DNA from: Hyphomicrobiales bacterium
GTDB lineage: Bacteria > Pseudomonadota > Alphaproteobacteria > Rhizobiales > Rhizobiaceae
Reading direction: 5' to 3'
Assembly: GCA_900466605.1 (NCBI GenBank)
Contig: UBMU01000009.1
Location: 1 to 64,000 of the forward strand
Length of the DNA stretch: 64,000 nucleotides
This document shows positions 34,778 through 43,376 of this stretch, in pieces. Each line of letters begins with the position of its first letter. The stretch's first letter is position 1. A program made the translations under genes and the position numbers. Under the pieces are notes generated by a model that ran no database searches, was not told where the DNA came from, and saw nothing but the letters and a program-made list of their open reading frames with translations.

Positions 34778-35839
34778 ATGATCTTTGTTCCGCTTCCTTT
34801 CGTCGTTGCTCTCCTTCTGGTCATCCTGCTCGTACGGATGGTCAGGCAGAACGATTGGGCCGAACATGCAAAGCGTCCGTTCCTGCTACTGATCGGCGCC
34901 TACACGCTGCAATCGATCATCATCGGGATCCGCTGGGGGTATGAAGTGCTCGACATCCTGCCGGTCCAGCCCGTCGTCGCGTGTATGATCGCGGCGCTCG
35001 CCTGGATCAGCTTTCGCAACCTCGCCTCGGAACGCCAGATATCGCTTCTCCGCTTCTGGCCACATATCCTGCCGAGTGTCCTGATCGTCGCTCTTCTGAT
35101 CTTCTGGCGCGATCCGGTTGGACCAGCCGTGACGGCAACCTTCCTCGCTTACGGGGCCGCCCTGCTCTGGCTCGCCCGCAACGGGCCGGATGCCCTCGTC
35201 TCCTCGCGGCTCGATGGCGCGCTTCTCTCTTATCGCTCCCTCGTGATCACCGGCCTGGCACTGATCGCCTCGTCAGTGGCCGATATCGCGATCAGCCTCG
35301 ACCTCGAACAGAGCGGCGGCATCCATGCCGGGGCAATCGTCGCGGTCGGCAACGTCATAACGCTTCTGATCCTCGGTACGGCAGCGTCGATTGCCAGCGG
35401 CAGCCAGTCGCTCGCCGCGCCGACCTCGGAAGCTGCCGCGCCGCCCGCGCCGAGCCAGGAAGACGATACCATCGCCCGTGCGCTGGAAAGCCTGATGCAA
35501 TCTCGGCAGATCTACCGGGATGCGGACCTCAATCTCGGTCGCATCGCGCGCAAGATGAACCTGCCGGCCCGCCGCGTTTCAATGGCGGTCAACCGCGTCC
35601 ACGGCACGAGCGTCTCGCAATACGTGAATGACTATCGCATCCGTGCCGCCTGTGATGCGCTCACGAATACCGATGAACCCGTCACACGGCTGATGTTTGA
35701 TTGCGGCTTCATCAGCAAATCGAACTTTAATCGCGAGTTTTTGCGCGTTACCGGCACCAACCCGACAGAGTTCCGCAGGCGCGGCAACCACAAGCCAGAA
35801 GCAAGCGATACACGGCCAACGCTTTTCGTGTCACGGTGA
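34778..35839 (+). CDS. Membrane-bound AraC-family regulator
   Basis: 353 residues. The N-terminal half has about seven hydrophobic helices (first IFVPLPFVVALLLVILLVRM, last AGAIVAVGNVITLLILGTAA near 205). The C-terminal AraC domain covers about 245-340, with LNLGRIARKMNLPARRVSMA and LMFDCGFISKSNFNREFLRV followed by TNPTEF. A DNA-binding domain tethered to a multi-helix membrane module suggests sensing of an envelope or lipid signal. The ATG at 34778 has a weak ribosome binding site. It is divergent from the secreted beta-rich protein, a likely target or partner. Confidence 0.87.
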   Translation: MIFVPLPFVVALLLVILLVRMVRQNDWAEHAKRPFLLLIGAYTLQSIIIGIRWGYEVLDILPVQPVVACMIAALAWISFRNLASERQISLLRFWPHILPSVLIVALLIFWRDPVGPAVTATFLAYGAALLWLARNGPDALVSSRLDGALLSYRSLVITGLALIASSVADIAISLDLEQSGGIHAGAIVAVGNVITLLILGTAASIASGSQSLAAPTSEAAAPPAPSQEDDTIARALESLMQSRQIYRDADLNLGRIARKMNLPARRVSMAVNRVHGTSVSQYVNDYRIRAACDALTNTDEPVTRLMFDCGFISKSNFNREFLRVTGTNPTEFRRRGNHKPEASDTRPTLFVSR

Positions 35840-35908
35840 CAAAGTCGTCGTTCACAAGCATCGCGTGCGGCCCTATGGATGGGCGTACCGTCATTCGAAA
35901 GAGTCTCC

Positions 35909-36883
35909 ATGGCCAGCATTGAAATGATCGTTGCCGCCCGCGCCCGTCTGCGCGGACATGCGCGCCGCACACCGCTGCTTTCTTCCCCGTTCATCGACGA
36001 GCTTGCCGGACGGCGCGTGTTCGTGAAGGCAGAATGCCTGCAGCATACCGGCTCCTTCAAATTCCGTGGCGGCTGGTCGGCCGTTTCCGCACTCGATCCG
36101 GCCGTGCGTAGCCGCGGCGTCATCGCTTTTTCGTCAGGCAATCACGCGCAAGGCGTAGCGCTGGCTGCAAAGCTGCATGGCGTCCCGTCGGTCATCATCA
36201 TGCCGTCAGACGCGCCGAAGCTGAAGATCGCCAATACGCGTGCGCTTGGTGCCGAAGTCGTACTCTATGACCGTGCGACACAGGACCGTGACGCCATCGG
36301 CGCAGAGCTTTCGGCCGCACGCAAGCTGACACTGATCAAGCCGTTCGACGAACCTCAGGTGATCGCCGGTCAAGGCACAACGGGTCTTGAGATTGCCGAG
36401 CAGGCGGAAGAGGAAGGCGTCAAGTCCGCCGAGGTATTGGTGCCCTGCGGCGGCGGCGGCCTTTCATCAGGGATTGCGCTTGCGCTCGAAGCCAGCGCGC
36501 CGGCGTTTCGGGTTCGCCCCTGCGAACCCGAGGATTTTGACGACACGACCCGGTCGCTGGCATCGGGAAATATCGAACGAAACAAGGCGATGACCGGCTC
36601 GATCTGCGATGCGATCATCACGCCGCAACCCGGCAACATCACGTTTCCGATCCTTCAGCGCCTTGCCGGCGCCGGCATCGTCGTAACCGACGAGGAGGCG
36701 CTGCGCGCTATGGCGATTGCCTTCACACGGCTGAAGATCGTCGTCGAACCCGGTGGCGCGGTTGCACTTGCCGCAGCGCTTTTCCATGGCGATCAACTCG
36801 AGGAAGACAACATCGTCGTCATCACCTCGGGAGGCAACGTCGACGCCGATATTTTCGCTGCCGCGCTGGCTCGGCACGGATAG
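35909..36883 (+). CDS. Threonine/serine dehydratase, PLP-dependent
   Basis: 324 residues, fold type II PLP enzyme. The cofactor lysine is K51 in HTGSFKFRGG. SSGNHAQGVALAAKLHG binds the substrate, and the glycine-rich phosphate loop is PCGGGGLSSGIA. The ITSGGNVD end matches catabolic threonine dehydratases and serine racemase-like enzymes. There is no ACT domain, so it is not the allosteric biosynthetic IlvA type. It deaminates threonine or serine to the 2-oxo acid. The ATG at 35909 gives the usual N-terminus. It stands alone and ends in a hairpin. Confidence 0.92.
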   Translation: MASIEMIVAARARLRGHARRTPLLSSPFIDELAGRRVFVKAECLQHTGSFKFRGGWSAVSALDPAVRSRGVIAFSSGNHAQGVALAAKLHGVPSVIIMPSDAPKLKIANTRALGAEVVLYDRATQDRDAIGAELSAARKLTLIKPFDEPQVIAGQGTTGLEIAEQAEEEGVKSAEVLVPCGGGGLSSGIALALEASAPAFRVRPCEPEDFDDTTRSLASGNIERNKAMTGSICDAIITPQPGNITFPILQRLAGAGIVVTDEEALRAMAIAFTRLKIVVEPGGAVALAAALFHGDQLEEDNIVVITSGGNVDADIFAAALARHG

Positions 36884-36903
36884 AGGCAGGACAAGCCTGC
36901 CTC
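36883..36903. terminator. Hairpin between convergent genes
   Basis: GAGGCAGG (36883-36890), loop ACAAG, CCTGCCTC (36896-36903). It sits between the dehydratase stop and the stop of the SDR on the other strand, without a long T tract. Confidence 0.6.
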
Positions 36904-36912
36904 TCCACTTCT

Positions 36913-37710
36913 CTACGCGGCCTTATAGCGTGCCGCAGGTGCCGATCGTGACAGGTTCGGCATCAGCGCCTGGCGCGCATCCTCGTAGGCCTTTAGCAGT
37001 CCGGCATCTTCAAGGGCCGGGATGGTTGCAAATTCGCCTTGGTCGAAGCCAGCAAGCGCCGCATCCACCATGTCTTCCGCCTGCATGACGATTTCCGTCG
37101 GCAAATGCTCCACCGGCGTTCCGGCAACACCCCAGAATTCGGTCGCTGTTGCCCCCGGCAGCACAGCCTGGACGCGGACATTCTTGTCCGCCAATTCATG
37201 CTTCAGCGACTGGCTGAAGGTAAGAACGAAAGCCTTGCTGGCCCCATAGACGCCATTCAGGATTTCAGGCGCGATCGCGACGATCGAAGCGATGTTGATG
37301 ATCGCGCCGCCGCCACGCGCCACGAAACCGGGCACAGCAGCATAGGTCAACCGCATCAGCGCGGTCACGTTGAGATCGACCATTGCCTGCATCTTGTCGA
37401 CATCGGAGGCAAGCAGCGGCGCGGTGCCGCCGAAACCGGCATTGTTAACGAGAAGCGTAATGCTGCGGTCTGTCTTAAGCACCGCCTCGACACGTGCCAG
37501 ATCTGCCTTGTTGCCGAGGTCCGCTGGAACCGTCTCGACTGTTCTTCCGGTTTCCTTGGTCAATCTTGTCGCGAGTTCGGAAAGGCGTTCGGCATTGCGG
37601 GCAACCAGAATGAGGTCATAGCCGCGCTTTGCGAGTCGCTGGGCGTAGATGGCGCCGATGCCGGATGACGCGCCGGTGACGAGCGCAGTCCCTTTGTGCT
37701 GTTTGGTCAT
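36913..37710 (-). CDS. Short-chain dehydrogenase/reductase
   Basis: 265 residues. It has TALVTGASSGIGAIYAQRLA (cofactor motif TGxxxGIG at 12-19), NNAG at about 93, Ser in INIASIVAIAPE, YGASK as the Tyr-x3-Lys motif and PGATATEFW after it. It belongs to the DltE-like branch of classical SDRs. GGAG precedes the ATG by eight bases. It is divergent from the GlxA-type regulator, which is its likely regulator. The substrate is unknown. Confidence 0.9.
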   Translation of the reverse strand: MTKQHKGTALVTGASSGIGAIYAQRLAKRGYDLILVARNAERLSELATRLTKETGRTVETVPADLGNKADLARVEAVLKTDRSITLLVNNAGFGGTAPLLASDVDKMQAMVDLNVTALMRLTYAAVPGFVARGGGAIINIASIVAIAPEILNGVYGASKAFVLTFSQSLKHELADKNVRVQAVLPGATATEFWGVAGTPVEHLPTEIVMQAEDMVDAALAGFDQGEFATIPALEDAGLLKAYEDARQALMPNLSRSAPAARYKAA

Positions 37711-37778
37711 TGTTATTCTCCATGTTGAGCAACAGCATCTGCTGTCCGCTTCAAGAGAGTCTTACGCTCCGTTGCCAA

Positions 37779-37794
37779 TGACTTGAATGTCATA
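37779..37794. promoter_or_regulatory. Inverted repeat in the SDR/GlxA divergent promoter
   Basis: ATGAC-N6-GTCAT lies 35 bases before the regulator start and 69 bases before the SDR start. The symmetry and place fit an operator for the adjacent regulator. Confidence 0.45.
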
Positions 37795-37828
37795 TAAACC
37801 ACCTTTTAGGACAAATGGAGTTTGAGCC

Positions 37829-38773
37829 ATGCAGCGCATCGCCGTCCTGCTCTTTCCCGGCTTTCAGATGATGAGCCTAGCTGCGATCTCGGTGTTTGAG
37901 TTCACCAACCTCGAGCTCGGGGAGCAGGCCTATGAGATCTCCTATCTCTCGGAGACCGGCGCACCGATCCCGAGCTCCTTCGGTGTGACGGTCGAGACCA
38001 GCCGCTTCGACGATCCCGCTTTCGATACACTGCTGGTGTCCGGGGCTGTCGGGATCAAACTGCCTAGCGCCAAGGAAAGCGACTTCATCCGCCGCGCGCT
38101 TGGCGCCTCCCGCCGTATCGCCTCGATCTGCACAGGCGCTTTCCTGCTGGCCGAGGCGGGCGTTCTGGACGGCCGCCGCGCCACGACGCATTGGCTCCTC
38201 GCACGCGAGCTGCAATCCCGCTACCCGAAGATCAAGATCGAGGAGGATCGGATCTTTATCATCGACGGCTCTGTCTGGAGCTCCGCGGGCATGACGGCTG
38301 GTGTCGATCTAGCGCTTGCCATGGTCGAGAAGGATCACGGAGCGGATATTGCCCGTGCCGTTGCCCGCAAGCTTGTCGTCTATCATCGCCGCGCCGGCGG
38401 CCAGTCGCAGTTCTCGGCGCTGTTGGAACTTGAACCCAAATCGGACCGCATCCAGAAAGCGCTTGCGCATGCACGCAGCAACCTGAAGAACGCGCTCTCC
38501 GTTGAGGAACTGGCAGAGGCGGCACACTTGAGCCCACGCCAGTTCAGCCGCACTTTCCGGGCCGAGACCGGGCAATCACCGGCAAAAGCGGTCGAGAACC
38601 TGCGCCTCGAGGCCGCGCGTCTGATGATGGAACAAGGCCGGCATCCGATCGATGTCGTTGCATCGGAAACAGGGTTTGCCGACCGCGAGAGGATGCGCCG
38701 CGCCTTCCTGCGCGCTTTTGGCCAGCCGCCGCAAGCGATCCGCCGCAACGCGCAGCGCGAGTATCAAGCGTAG
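37829..38773 (+). CDS. GlxA-type transcriptional regulator (DJ-1/PfpI domain plus AraC HTH)
   Basis: 314 residues. The N-terminal DJ-1/PfpI-like domain covers about 1-190 and contains RIASICTGAFLLAEAGVLDG, whose Cys is at the nucleophile elbow, and ATTHW. The C-terminal AraC helix-turn-helix pair covers about 210-310 (LSVEELAEAAHLSPRQFSRT, then PIDVVASETGFADRERMRRA). Such regulators often activate small-molecule catabolism. GGAG precedes the ATG. Its last 10 bases overlap the end of the convergent LysR gene. Confidence 0.92.
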   Translation: MQRIAVLLFPGFQMMSLAAISVFEFTNLELGEQAYEISYLSETGAPIPSSFGVTVETSRFDDPAFDTLLVSGAVGIKLPSAKESDFIRRALGASRRIASICTGAFLLAEAGVLDGRRATTHWLLARELQSRYPKIKIEEDRIFIIDGSVWSSAGMTAGVDLALAMVEKDHGADIARAVARKLVVYHRRAGGQSQFSALLELEPKSDRIQKALAHARSNLKNALSVEELAEAAHLSPRQFSRTFRAETGQSPAKAVENLRLEAARLMMEQGRHPIDVVASETGFADRERMRRAFLRAFGQPPQAIRRNAQREYQA

Positions 38774-39693
38774 GCTCTCGGGGCAGAGCGGGCCCGCGGC
38801 ACGACGTCGGCGACAGCCTCGCTGACTGATTGCAGCATGATTGACGCAAGCCGAGCCGCGGCTGGCCCGGGCTCTGCCTCGGTGCGATGCAGGACAAGAC
38901 CAAGCGACGGGAGCTCCGGCAAGCCGACCTCCTTCGCCAGAAGTGGCCTGACCTTTCGTGGCAGTCCAATCGGCGTCCGGATGGTAATGCCGAGGCCGGC
39001 GGCCGTCGCGGCCCACAATCCACCAAGGCTGGGACTGACGAAGGCCAGCCGCCAGGGGATGCCAGCCGCATCGAGTGCCTTTGTCGCCGCCGTGCGCAAC
39101 AGACATGGAGCCTCTAGCGACGCGAGCGGCACCGGCTCGCCGCTGCCGGGACTCCAGCCGACCACCCCTTCTGACGGTCCGATCCAGCGCATCGGGACGT
39201 CGGCGATCCTGTCGCAATGTGGCGTCAGCGTACCGTCACTCCAAGCCAGTGCCAGGTCGAGCTTCCCCGAGGTGACCCGCTCGATCAGTTCGACATTGCG
39301 CACTACCCGCGCCTCTATGCGGACCTTCGGATGCGCACGTGCAAAACGGCCGAGCACGTCAGGCAGCAGTGTCTCGCCAAAATCCTCCTGCAATCCGAGC
39401 CGCACCCAGCCCTCGAGCTCTATGCTCTGTACGGCAGCAGCCGCTTCGTCGTTCAGTTCCAGCAGTCGGCGCGCATATGCCAGCATGGTCTCGCCAGCGT
39501 CGGTGAGCGCAAGGCCGCGCCCCGCCTTGCGAAAGATCGGTGTCCCCGCCTGCTCCTCCAGCTTTTTCAGCTGGGCGCTGACGGCCGAGGTCGAGCGACC
39601 GAGCCGGTCGGCTGCTCTGGCAAAGTTGCCAAGCTCCATCCCTGTCGCAAAGGTCCTCAACACGTCGAGATCAAAGGTTGTCCGTCGCATCAT
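38764..39693 (-). CDS. LysR family transcriptional regulator
   Basis: 309 residues. The N-terminal winged helix is at 1-65 (LDVLRTFATGMELGNFARAA, DRLGRSTSAVSAQLKKLEEQ). The substrate-binding domain starts at about 92 (GWVRLGLQEDFGETLLPDVL). An ATG at 39690 is an equally good start. It is divergent from the tautomerase/cupin/DUF4865 operon, with symmetrical sequence in the gap, so it most likely controls that operon. It resembles the subgroup that regulates aromatic or LysE-type export genes, which is consistent with the LysE gene four genes away. Confidence 0.92.
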   Translation of the reverse strand: MMRRTTFDLDVLRTFATGMELGNFARAADRLGRSTSAVSAQLKKLEEQAGTPIFRKAGRGLALTDAGETMLAYARRLLELNDEAAAAVQSIELEGWVRLGLQEDFGETLLPDVLGRFARAHPKVRIEARVVRNVELIERVTSGKLDLALAWSDGTLTPHCDRIADVPMRWIGPSEGVVGWSPGSGEPVPLASLEAPCLLRTAATKALDAAGIPWRLAFVSPSLGGLWAATAAGLGITIRTPIGLPRKVRPLLAKEVGLPELPSLGLVLHRTEAEPGPAAARLASIMLQSVSEAVADVVPRARSAPRAYA

Positions 39694-39695
39694 AC

Positions 39696-39721
39696 AATCC
39701 CGTTTTTATGGATTATAAGTC
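39696..39721. promoter_or_regulatory. Putative LysR binding region
   Basis: AATCC-N9-GGATT (39696-39714) is followed by an overlapping GGA-TTATAAG-TCC (39710-39722). It lies three bases from the LysR start in the divergent promoter region. LysR regulators typically bind interrupted dyads here, but the T-N11-A core is not certain. Confidence 0.45.
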
Positions 39722-39797
39722 CAAAAAATTCTGATTTTATGAAGTATCGTGGCGTGCGATGCTGCTCATGTCAAGAATTCACTGAGAGGAGGCCGTC

Positions 39798-40217
39798 ATG
39801 CCTTTTGTTCGTATTTCTCTCCTGCGCGGCAAGTCACCGGAGTATCTTCGCGCCGTTTCGGAGACCATCCACCGCGCCATGGTCGAGACGTTTGACGTGC
39901 CGCCGAGCGATCGCTTCCAGGTCATCCATCAGCATGAACCGGGCGAACTGATCTTCGACCGTAACTATCTGGCCGGGCCTCGCTCCGACGACTTCGTGCT
40001 TTTCGCGATCACGGCGGGGAAGCAGCGCTCGACCGAAACGCGCCAGGCCCTCTTCAAGCGTGCCGCCGAACTCCTCGCGGTATCGCCCGGCATCCGCCCG
40101 GAAGACATCATGATCGTCGTCACCACCACATCACCGGACGAGTGGTCGTTCGGAGATGGAAAGGCACAGGTGACCGAACTTGGCTGGCAAGCCCGTGCAT
40201 TCGGGAGTGCAGCATGA
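39798..40217 (+). CDS. Tautomerase family protein
   Basis: 139 residues. It begins MPFVRISLLRGKS; removal of the Met would expose the catalytic N-terminal Pro of 4-oxalocrotonate tautomerase-like enzymes. It continues YLRAVSETIHRAMVETFDVP and HEPGELIFDRNYLAG, as in the longer tautomerases of about 130 residues. GAGGAGG precedes the ATG. It is first in a three-gene operon (ATGA overlap with the cupin). Proton transfer on a keto-enol acid is likely, but the substrate is unknown. Confidence 0.9.
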   Translation: MPFVRISLLRGKSPEYLRAVSETIHRAMVETFDVPPSDRFQVIHQHEPGELIFDRNYLAGPRSDDFVLFAITAGKQRSTETRQALFKRAAELLAVSPGIRPEDIMIVVTTTSPDEWSFGDGKAQVTELGWQARAFGSAA

Positions 40218-40615
40218 TGGGTAATCCCGACCACATGACAATCCGGCCACCGGGGAATGCGGTTCGCTCTCCCGATGGCATTGCCACCGCGCCATTCTGG
40301 GTGGAGATGTTGCTGGAAGGATCTGCCGATGGCGAGAACACGGCAATGCGGGCCACCCTCGATCCGGGTACACTTACGCATTGGCACACGCATCCGCGCG
40401 GGCAGCTGCTCTATGTTTTGTCCGGTAATGGCCTGGCACAACGCGAAGGCAGCATGGTCAAGGAATTGCGGTCGGGCGATGCGGTCTGGTTTGCCGCGGG
40501 CGAAAAACACTGGCACGGCGCCGGAGGCGGCAGCCCGTTCAGCTATCTTAGCATCCAGGCCATCGAAGGCGATCGCTTCGTCGACTGGCTGGAACCGGTG
40601 GAGGCTCTGTCATGA
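40214..40615 (+). CDS. Cupin-domain protein
   Basis: 133 residues with one cupin barrel. Motif 1 is GTLTHWHTHPRGQLLYVLSG with two or three metal-binding His, and motif 2 is GDAVWFAAGEKHWHGA. The ATG at 40214 overlaps the tautomerase stop, and its own stop overlaps the next start (ATGA). The sequence resembles the carboxymuconolactone/quercetinase-like small cupins (YP_/TM1287 type). With the tautomerase it suggests breakdown or detoxification of a small oxygenated compound. Confidence 0.9.
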   Translation: MMGNPDHMTIRPPGNAVRSPDGIATAPFWVEMLLEGSADGENTAMRATLDPGTLTHWHTHPRGQLLYVLSGNGLAQREGSMVKELRSGDAVWFAAGEKHWHGAGGGSPFSYLSIQAIEGDRFVDWLEPVEALS

Positions 40616-41163
40616 TGGCGATGCAGTACAGCTTCACCCTGCCGGCTGATTACGACATGACGATCATCGACCGGCGCATTCGCGAGAAGGGGTCGATGCT
40701 CGACGGATTTCCGGGTCTCGGCTTCAAGGCTTATCTCAGCGCCCGCAAAGGCGAATACGGATCCGGCGAAAATCTCTATGCGCCATTCTATCTCTGGCAG
40801 CAGCCCGAACGCGCCAGCGACTTCCTCACCGGCCCCGGATTCGAGGGCCTGACGCAGTCCTTCGGCTGGCCCCAAGTGAAGACCTGGATTGTCTGGCACG
40901 CCGAAACCGCGCCGACGGTGGCGGAGGCGAAATTCGCCACTGAGGAGATAATCGCCATCGACCCCCACTCGCCGCTTGCCGAGATCAGCGAGGAGGAAAT
41001 CAAAAAAGCGCAACGGGAAGCGCGTCAGACCGACGTCGTCGCTTCGGTCTCCGCCTTCGAGCCGACCAGTTGGACGCTGGTGCGCTTTTGCCTGCAGCGA
41101 TCGGCTCCGCTCATCGCACGCTCAAGCCAGATCTATCGCGTCGGGCACGTATCCCTGCCATAG
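40612..41163 (+). CDS. DUF4865 family protein
   Basis: 183 residues. It has MQYSFTLPADYDMTIIDRRI, LDGFPGLGFKAYLSARKGE, YAPFYLWQQPERASDFLTGP and WIVWHAETAPTVAEA, the conserved stretches of DUF4865. The fold resembles a dimeric alpha/beta-barrel protein with two related halves. The function is not known. It overlaps the cupin by four bases and is the last gene of the operon. The family is regularly found with a LysR regulator, a tautomerase and a cupin, so a shared pathway is likely. Confidence 0.85.
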   Translation: MMAMQYSFTLPADYDMTIIDRRIREKGSMLDGFPGLGFKAYLSARKGEYGSGENLYAPFYLWQQPERASDFLTGPGFEGLTQSFGWPQVKTWIVWHAETAPTVAEAKFATEEIIAIDPHSPLAEISEEEIKKAQREARQTDVVASVSAFEPTSWTLVRFCLQRSAPLIARSSQIYRVGHVSLP

Positions 41164-41164
41164 A

Positions 41165-41800
41165 TCAGGCCGTCGCCCGGCGGTAGAGCGCCAGCGAACC
41201 CGCCAGCGCGAGCAGCGCGCCGCCGCAGGCGCGCTCAAGCCAGAGCGCGCCTTTGGTCTTGAGGAAGCGGACAGCCTGCGCGCCGAACACGGCGTAGGCC
41301 AGCATGGTGATGAAATCGAGAGACGCGAACACCAGTGCCAGCAGGGCGTACTGCGCCGCCTGCGGGCTGGTCGGATCGATGAACTGCGGCAGGAAGGCCG
41401 AAAAGAAGAGATAGCCCTTCGGATTGGTGACCGCGATCAGGAAGCTCTTAAGCGCAATCGAAACCGGCGTACCGCCCGCAGCAGCGGCTCCATGTTTCAA
41501 CGCAGCGTCGATCGCGCCTTTCGACCGCAGCATCATGATCCCGAGAAAGGCCAGATAGGCGGCGCCTACATATTTCAGTGCCGAGAACCAGAATTCCGAA
41601 GCCGCCAGTAGCGCGCCGAGACCGATCGAAACCGCCCCGATCAGCACAAAATCCGACAGGACAGCCCCCAGCATACCGGCTGCCGCACGCTTGACGCCAT
41701 AACGCGATCCGTTCGTCATCGCCAGAAGCACCGTTGGCCCCGGCGTGGCAATGCCAACGAACGAAACGGCCGCGAACGCAAGAAGCGTAACTGTCTGCAT
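41165..41800 (-). CDS. LysE family exporter
   Basis: 211 residues with about six transmembrane helices. It has the family pattern GIATPGPTVLLAMTNGSRYG (about 16-36) and AYLAFLGIMMLRSKG, and a central FLIAVTNPKGYLFFSAFLPQ. LysE/RhtB proteins export amino acids or related metabolites. The ATG at 41800 has GGGAGGG six bases upstream. Its stop is one base from the DUF4865 stop on the other strand. It may take part in clearing the same compound, but it is transcribed separately. Confidence 0.92.
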   Translation of the reverse strand: MQTVTLLAFAAVSFVGIATPGPTVLLAMTNGSRYGVKRAAAGMLGAVLSDFVLIGAVSIGLGALLAASEFWFSALKYVGAAYLAFLGIMMLRSKGAIDAALKHGAAAAGGTPVSIALKSFLIAVTNPKGYLFFSAFLPQFIDPTSPQAAQYALLALVFASLDFITMLAYAVFGAQAVRFLKTKGALWLERACGGALLALAGSLALYRRATA

Positions 41801-41880
41801 AATGCCCTCCCGATCTACGCATTGGAGACTTGCATGTGCAGGCGCCGCACACAAGGGAGCATCGCGTGGCTGAAAAACGG

Positions 41881-41910
41881 AAAACCCGCCGCCTGTGTTA
41901 GGCGGCGGGC
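41881..41910 (-). terminator. Rho-independent terminator of pyk
   Basis: GCCCGCCGCC and GGCGGCGGG pair around a seven-base loop; on the minus strand TTTT follows. It is about 27 bases past the pyruvate kinase stop. Confidence 0.8.
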
Positions 41911-41936
41911 TCTCGTCCAATCCCTAGGGAAAAGCC

Positions 41937-43376
41937 TCAGATTCCGGTCTGGCCGTCGGAGCCGATATAGGCGATGCGCAGCATATTGGTCGCGCCCGGC
42001 GTTCCAAGCGGCACGCCGGCCGAGATGATGATGCGGTCGCCCGGCTTGCCGAAACCTTCGTCGGCGACGATGCGGCAGGCGCGGTTGACCATGTCGTCGA
42101 GGTCGGTCGCGTCATGGGTGACAACGCAGTGCAGGCCCCAGACGATGGCAAGGCGGCGGGCGGTCTGGATGACCGGCGACAGCGCCAGGATCGGCACCTG
42201 CGGACGCTCGCGCGAGGCGCGCAGACCGGTGGTGCCCGACGAGGTGTAACAGACGATGGCCGACAAGCGCAGCGTCTCAGCGATCTGGCGGGCGGCGAGC
42301 GAAATCGCGTCGGCCCCAGTTGCTTCTGGCTGCGCGCGCTGCGCGTAGATGATGCCGGGATAGTGGGGCTCGCGCTCGATGGCGCTAGCGATCGAGGCCA
42401 TCGTCGAGACGGCTTCAACCGGGTAGTCGCCGGACGCGGATTCGGCGGACAGCATCACGGCGTCGGCGCCTTCGAAGACGGCAGTGGCGACATCAGATAC
42501 TTCGGCGCGCGTCGGAACCGGCGCGGTGATCATCGATTCCAGCATCTGCGTGGCAACGACCACTGGCTTGCCCGAACGGCGGCAGGCGCGGATCAGTTGC
42601 TTCTGGATGCCCGGAACTGATTCGAGCGGCATTTCGACGCCAAGATCGCCACGGGCGACCATGAGCGCGTCGGACAGCTCGATAATTTCTTCGATGCGCT
42701 CGATGGCCTGCGGCTTCTCGATCTTCGACATGATACCGACGCGGCCGCGCGCGATCTTGCGCACCTCAGCCAGATCTTCCGGACGCTGCACGAATGAGAG
42801 TGCGACCCAGTCGACGTCGTCGGTCTCGAGGACCGCTGCAAGGTCAACGCGATCCTTGTCGGTCAGCACGCCGACGGTGAGCAGCGTATCGGGAAGGCTG
42901 ACGCCCTTGCGGTCGGAGATCTTGGTGCCGGAGATAACCGTGGTGACGATGCTCTTGCCGTCGCACTTTTCGGCGCGCAGGGCGAGCTTGCCATCGTCGA
43001 TCAGCAGGCGATGGCCGGGCTGCACCGATTCCAGGATTTCCGGATGCGGCAGGAATACGCGGGTCGCGTCGCCGGGAACATCCTTGTTGTCGAGCGTAAA
43101 CGTATCGCCCGGCTTCAGATCGACCTTGCCCTCAGCGAACTTGCCGACGCGCAGCTTCGGACCCTGCAGGTCGGCGAGGATGCCGATCGGACGGCCGGAA
43201 CGGGCTTCGACAGCGCGGATACGCTTGATCAGCGACCGCATTACGTCGTGGCTAGCGTGACTCATGTTGATGCGGAAGACGTCCGCACCGGCCTGGTGCA
43301 GCTTCTCGATCATCGATTCCTCGGACGAGGCCGGTCCGAGGGTGGCGAGGATTTTAACTTTACGGTTGCGCTTCAT
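41937..43376 (-). CDS. pyk: Pyruvate kinase
   Basis: 479 residues. It starts MKRNRKVKILATLGPASSEE, and the signature IIELSDALMVARGDLGVEMP carries the catalytic Lys/Arg region. RPIGILADLQGPKLRVGKF and MLESMITAPVPTRAEVSDVA are further active-site blocks, and a C-terminal PK domain follows. It transfers phosphate from phosphoenolpyruvate to ADP. The ATG at 43376 shares one base with the stop of the DUF1036 gene (TGATG), so the two form an operon with pyk second. A strong terminator follows. Confidence 0.95.
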   Translation of the reverse strand: MKRNRKVKILATLGPASSEESMIEKLHQAGADVFRINMSHASHDVMRSLIKRIRAVEARSGRPIGILADLQGPKLRVGKFAEGKVDLKPGDTFTLDNKDVPGDATRVFLPHPEILESVQPGHRLLIDDGKLALRAEKCDGKSIVTTVISGTKISDRKGVSLPDTLLTVGVLTDKDRVDLAAVLETDDVDWVALSFVQRPEDLAEVRKIARGRVGIMSKIEKPQAIERIEEIIELSDALMVARGDLGVEMPLESVPGIQKQLIRACRRSGKPVVVATQMLESMITAPVPTRAEVSDVATAVFEGADAVMLSAESASGDYPVEAVSTMASIASAIEREPHYPGIIYAQRAQPEATGADAISLAARQIAETLRLSAIVCYTSSGTTGLRASRERPQVPILALSPVIQTARRLAIVWGLHCVVTHDATDLDDMVNRACRIVADEGFGKPGDRIIISAGVPLGTPGATNMLRIAYIGSDGQTGI

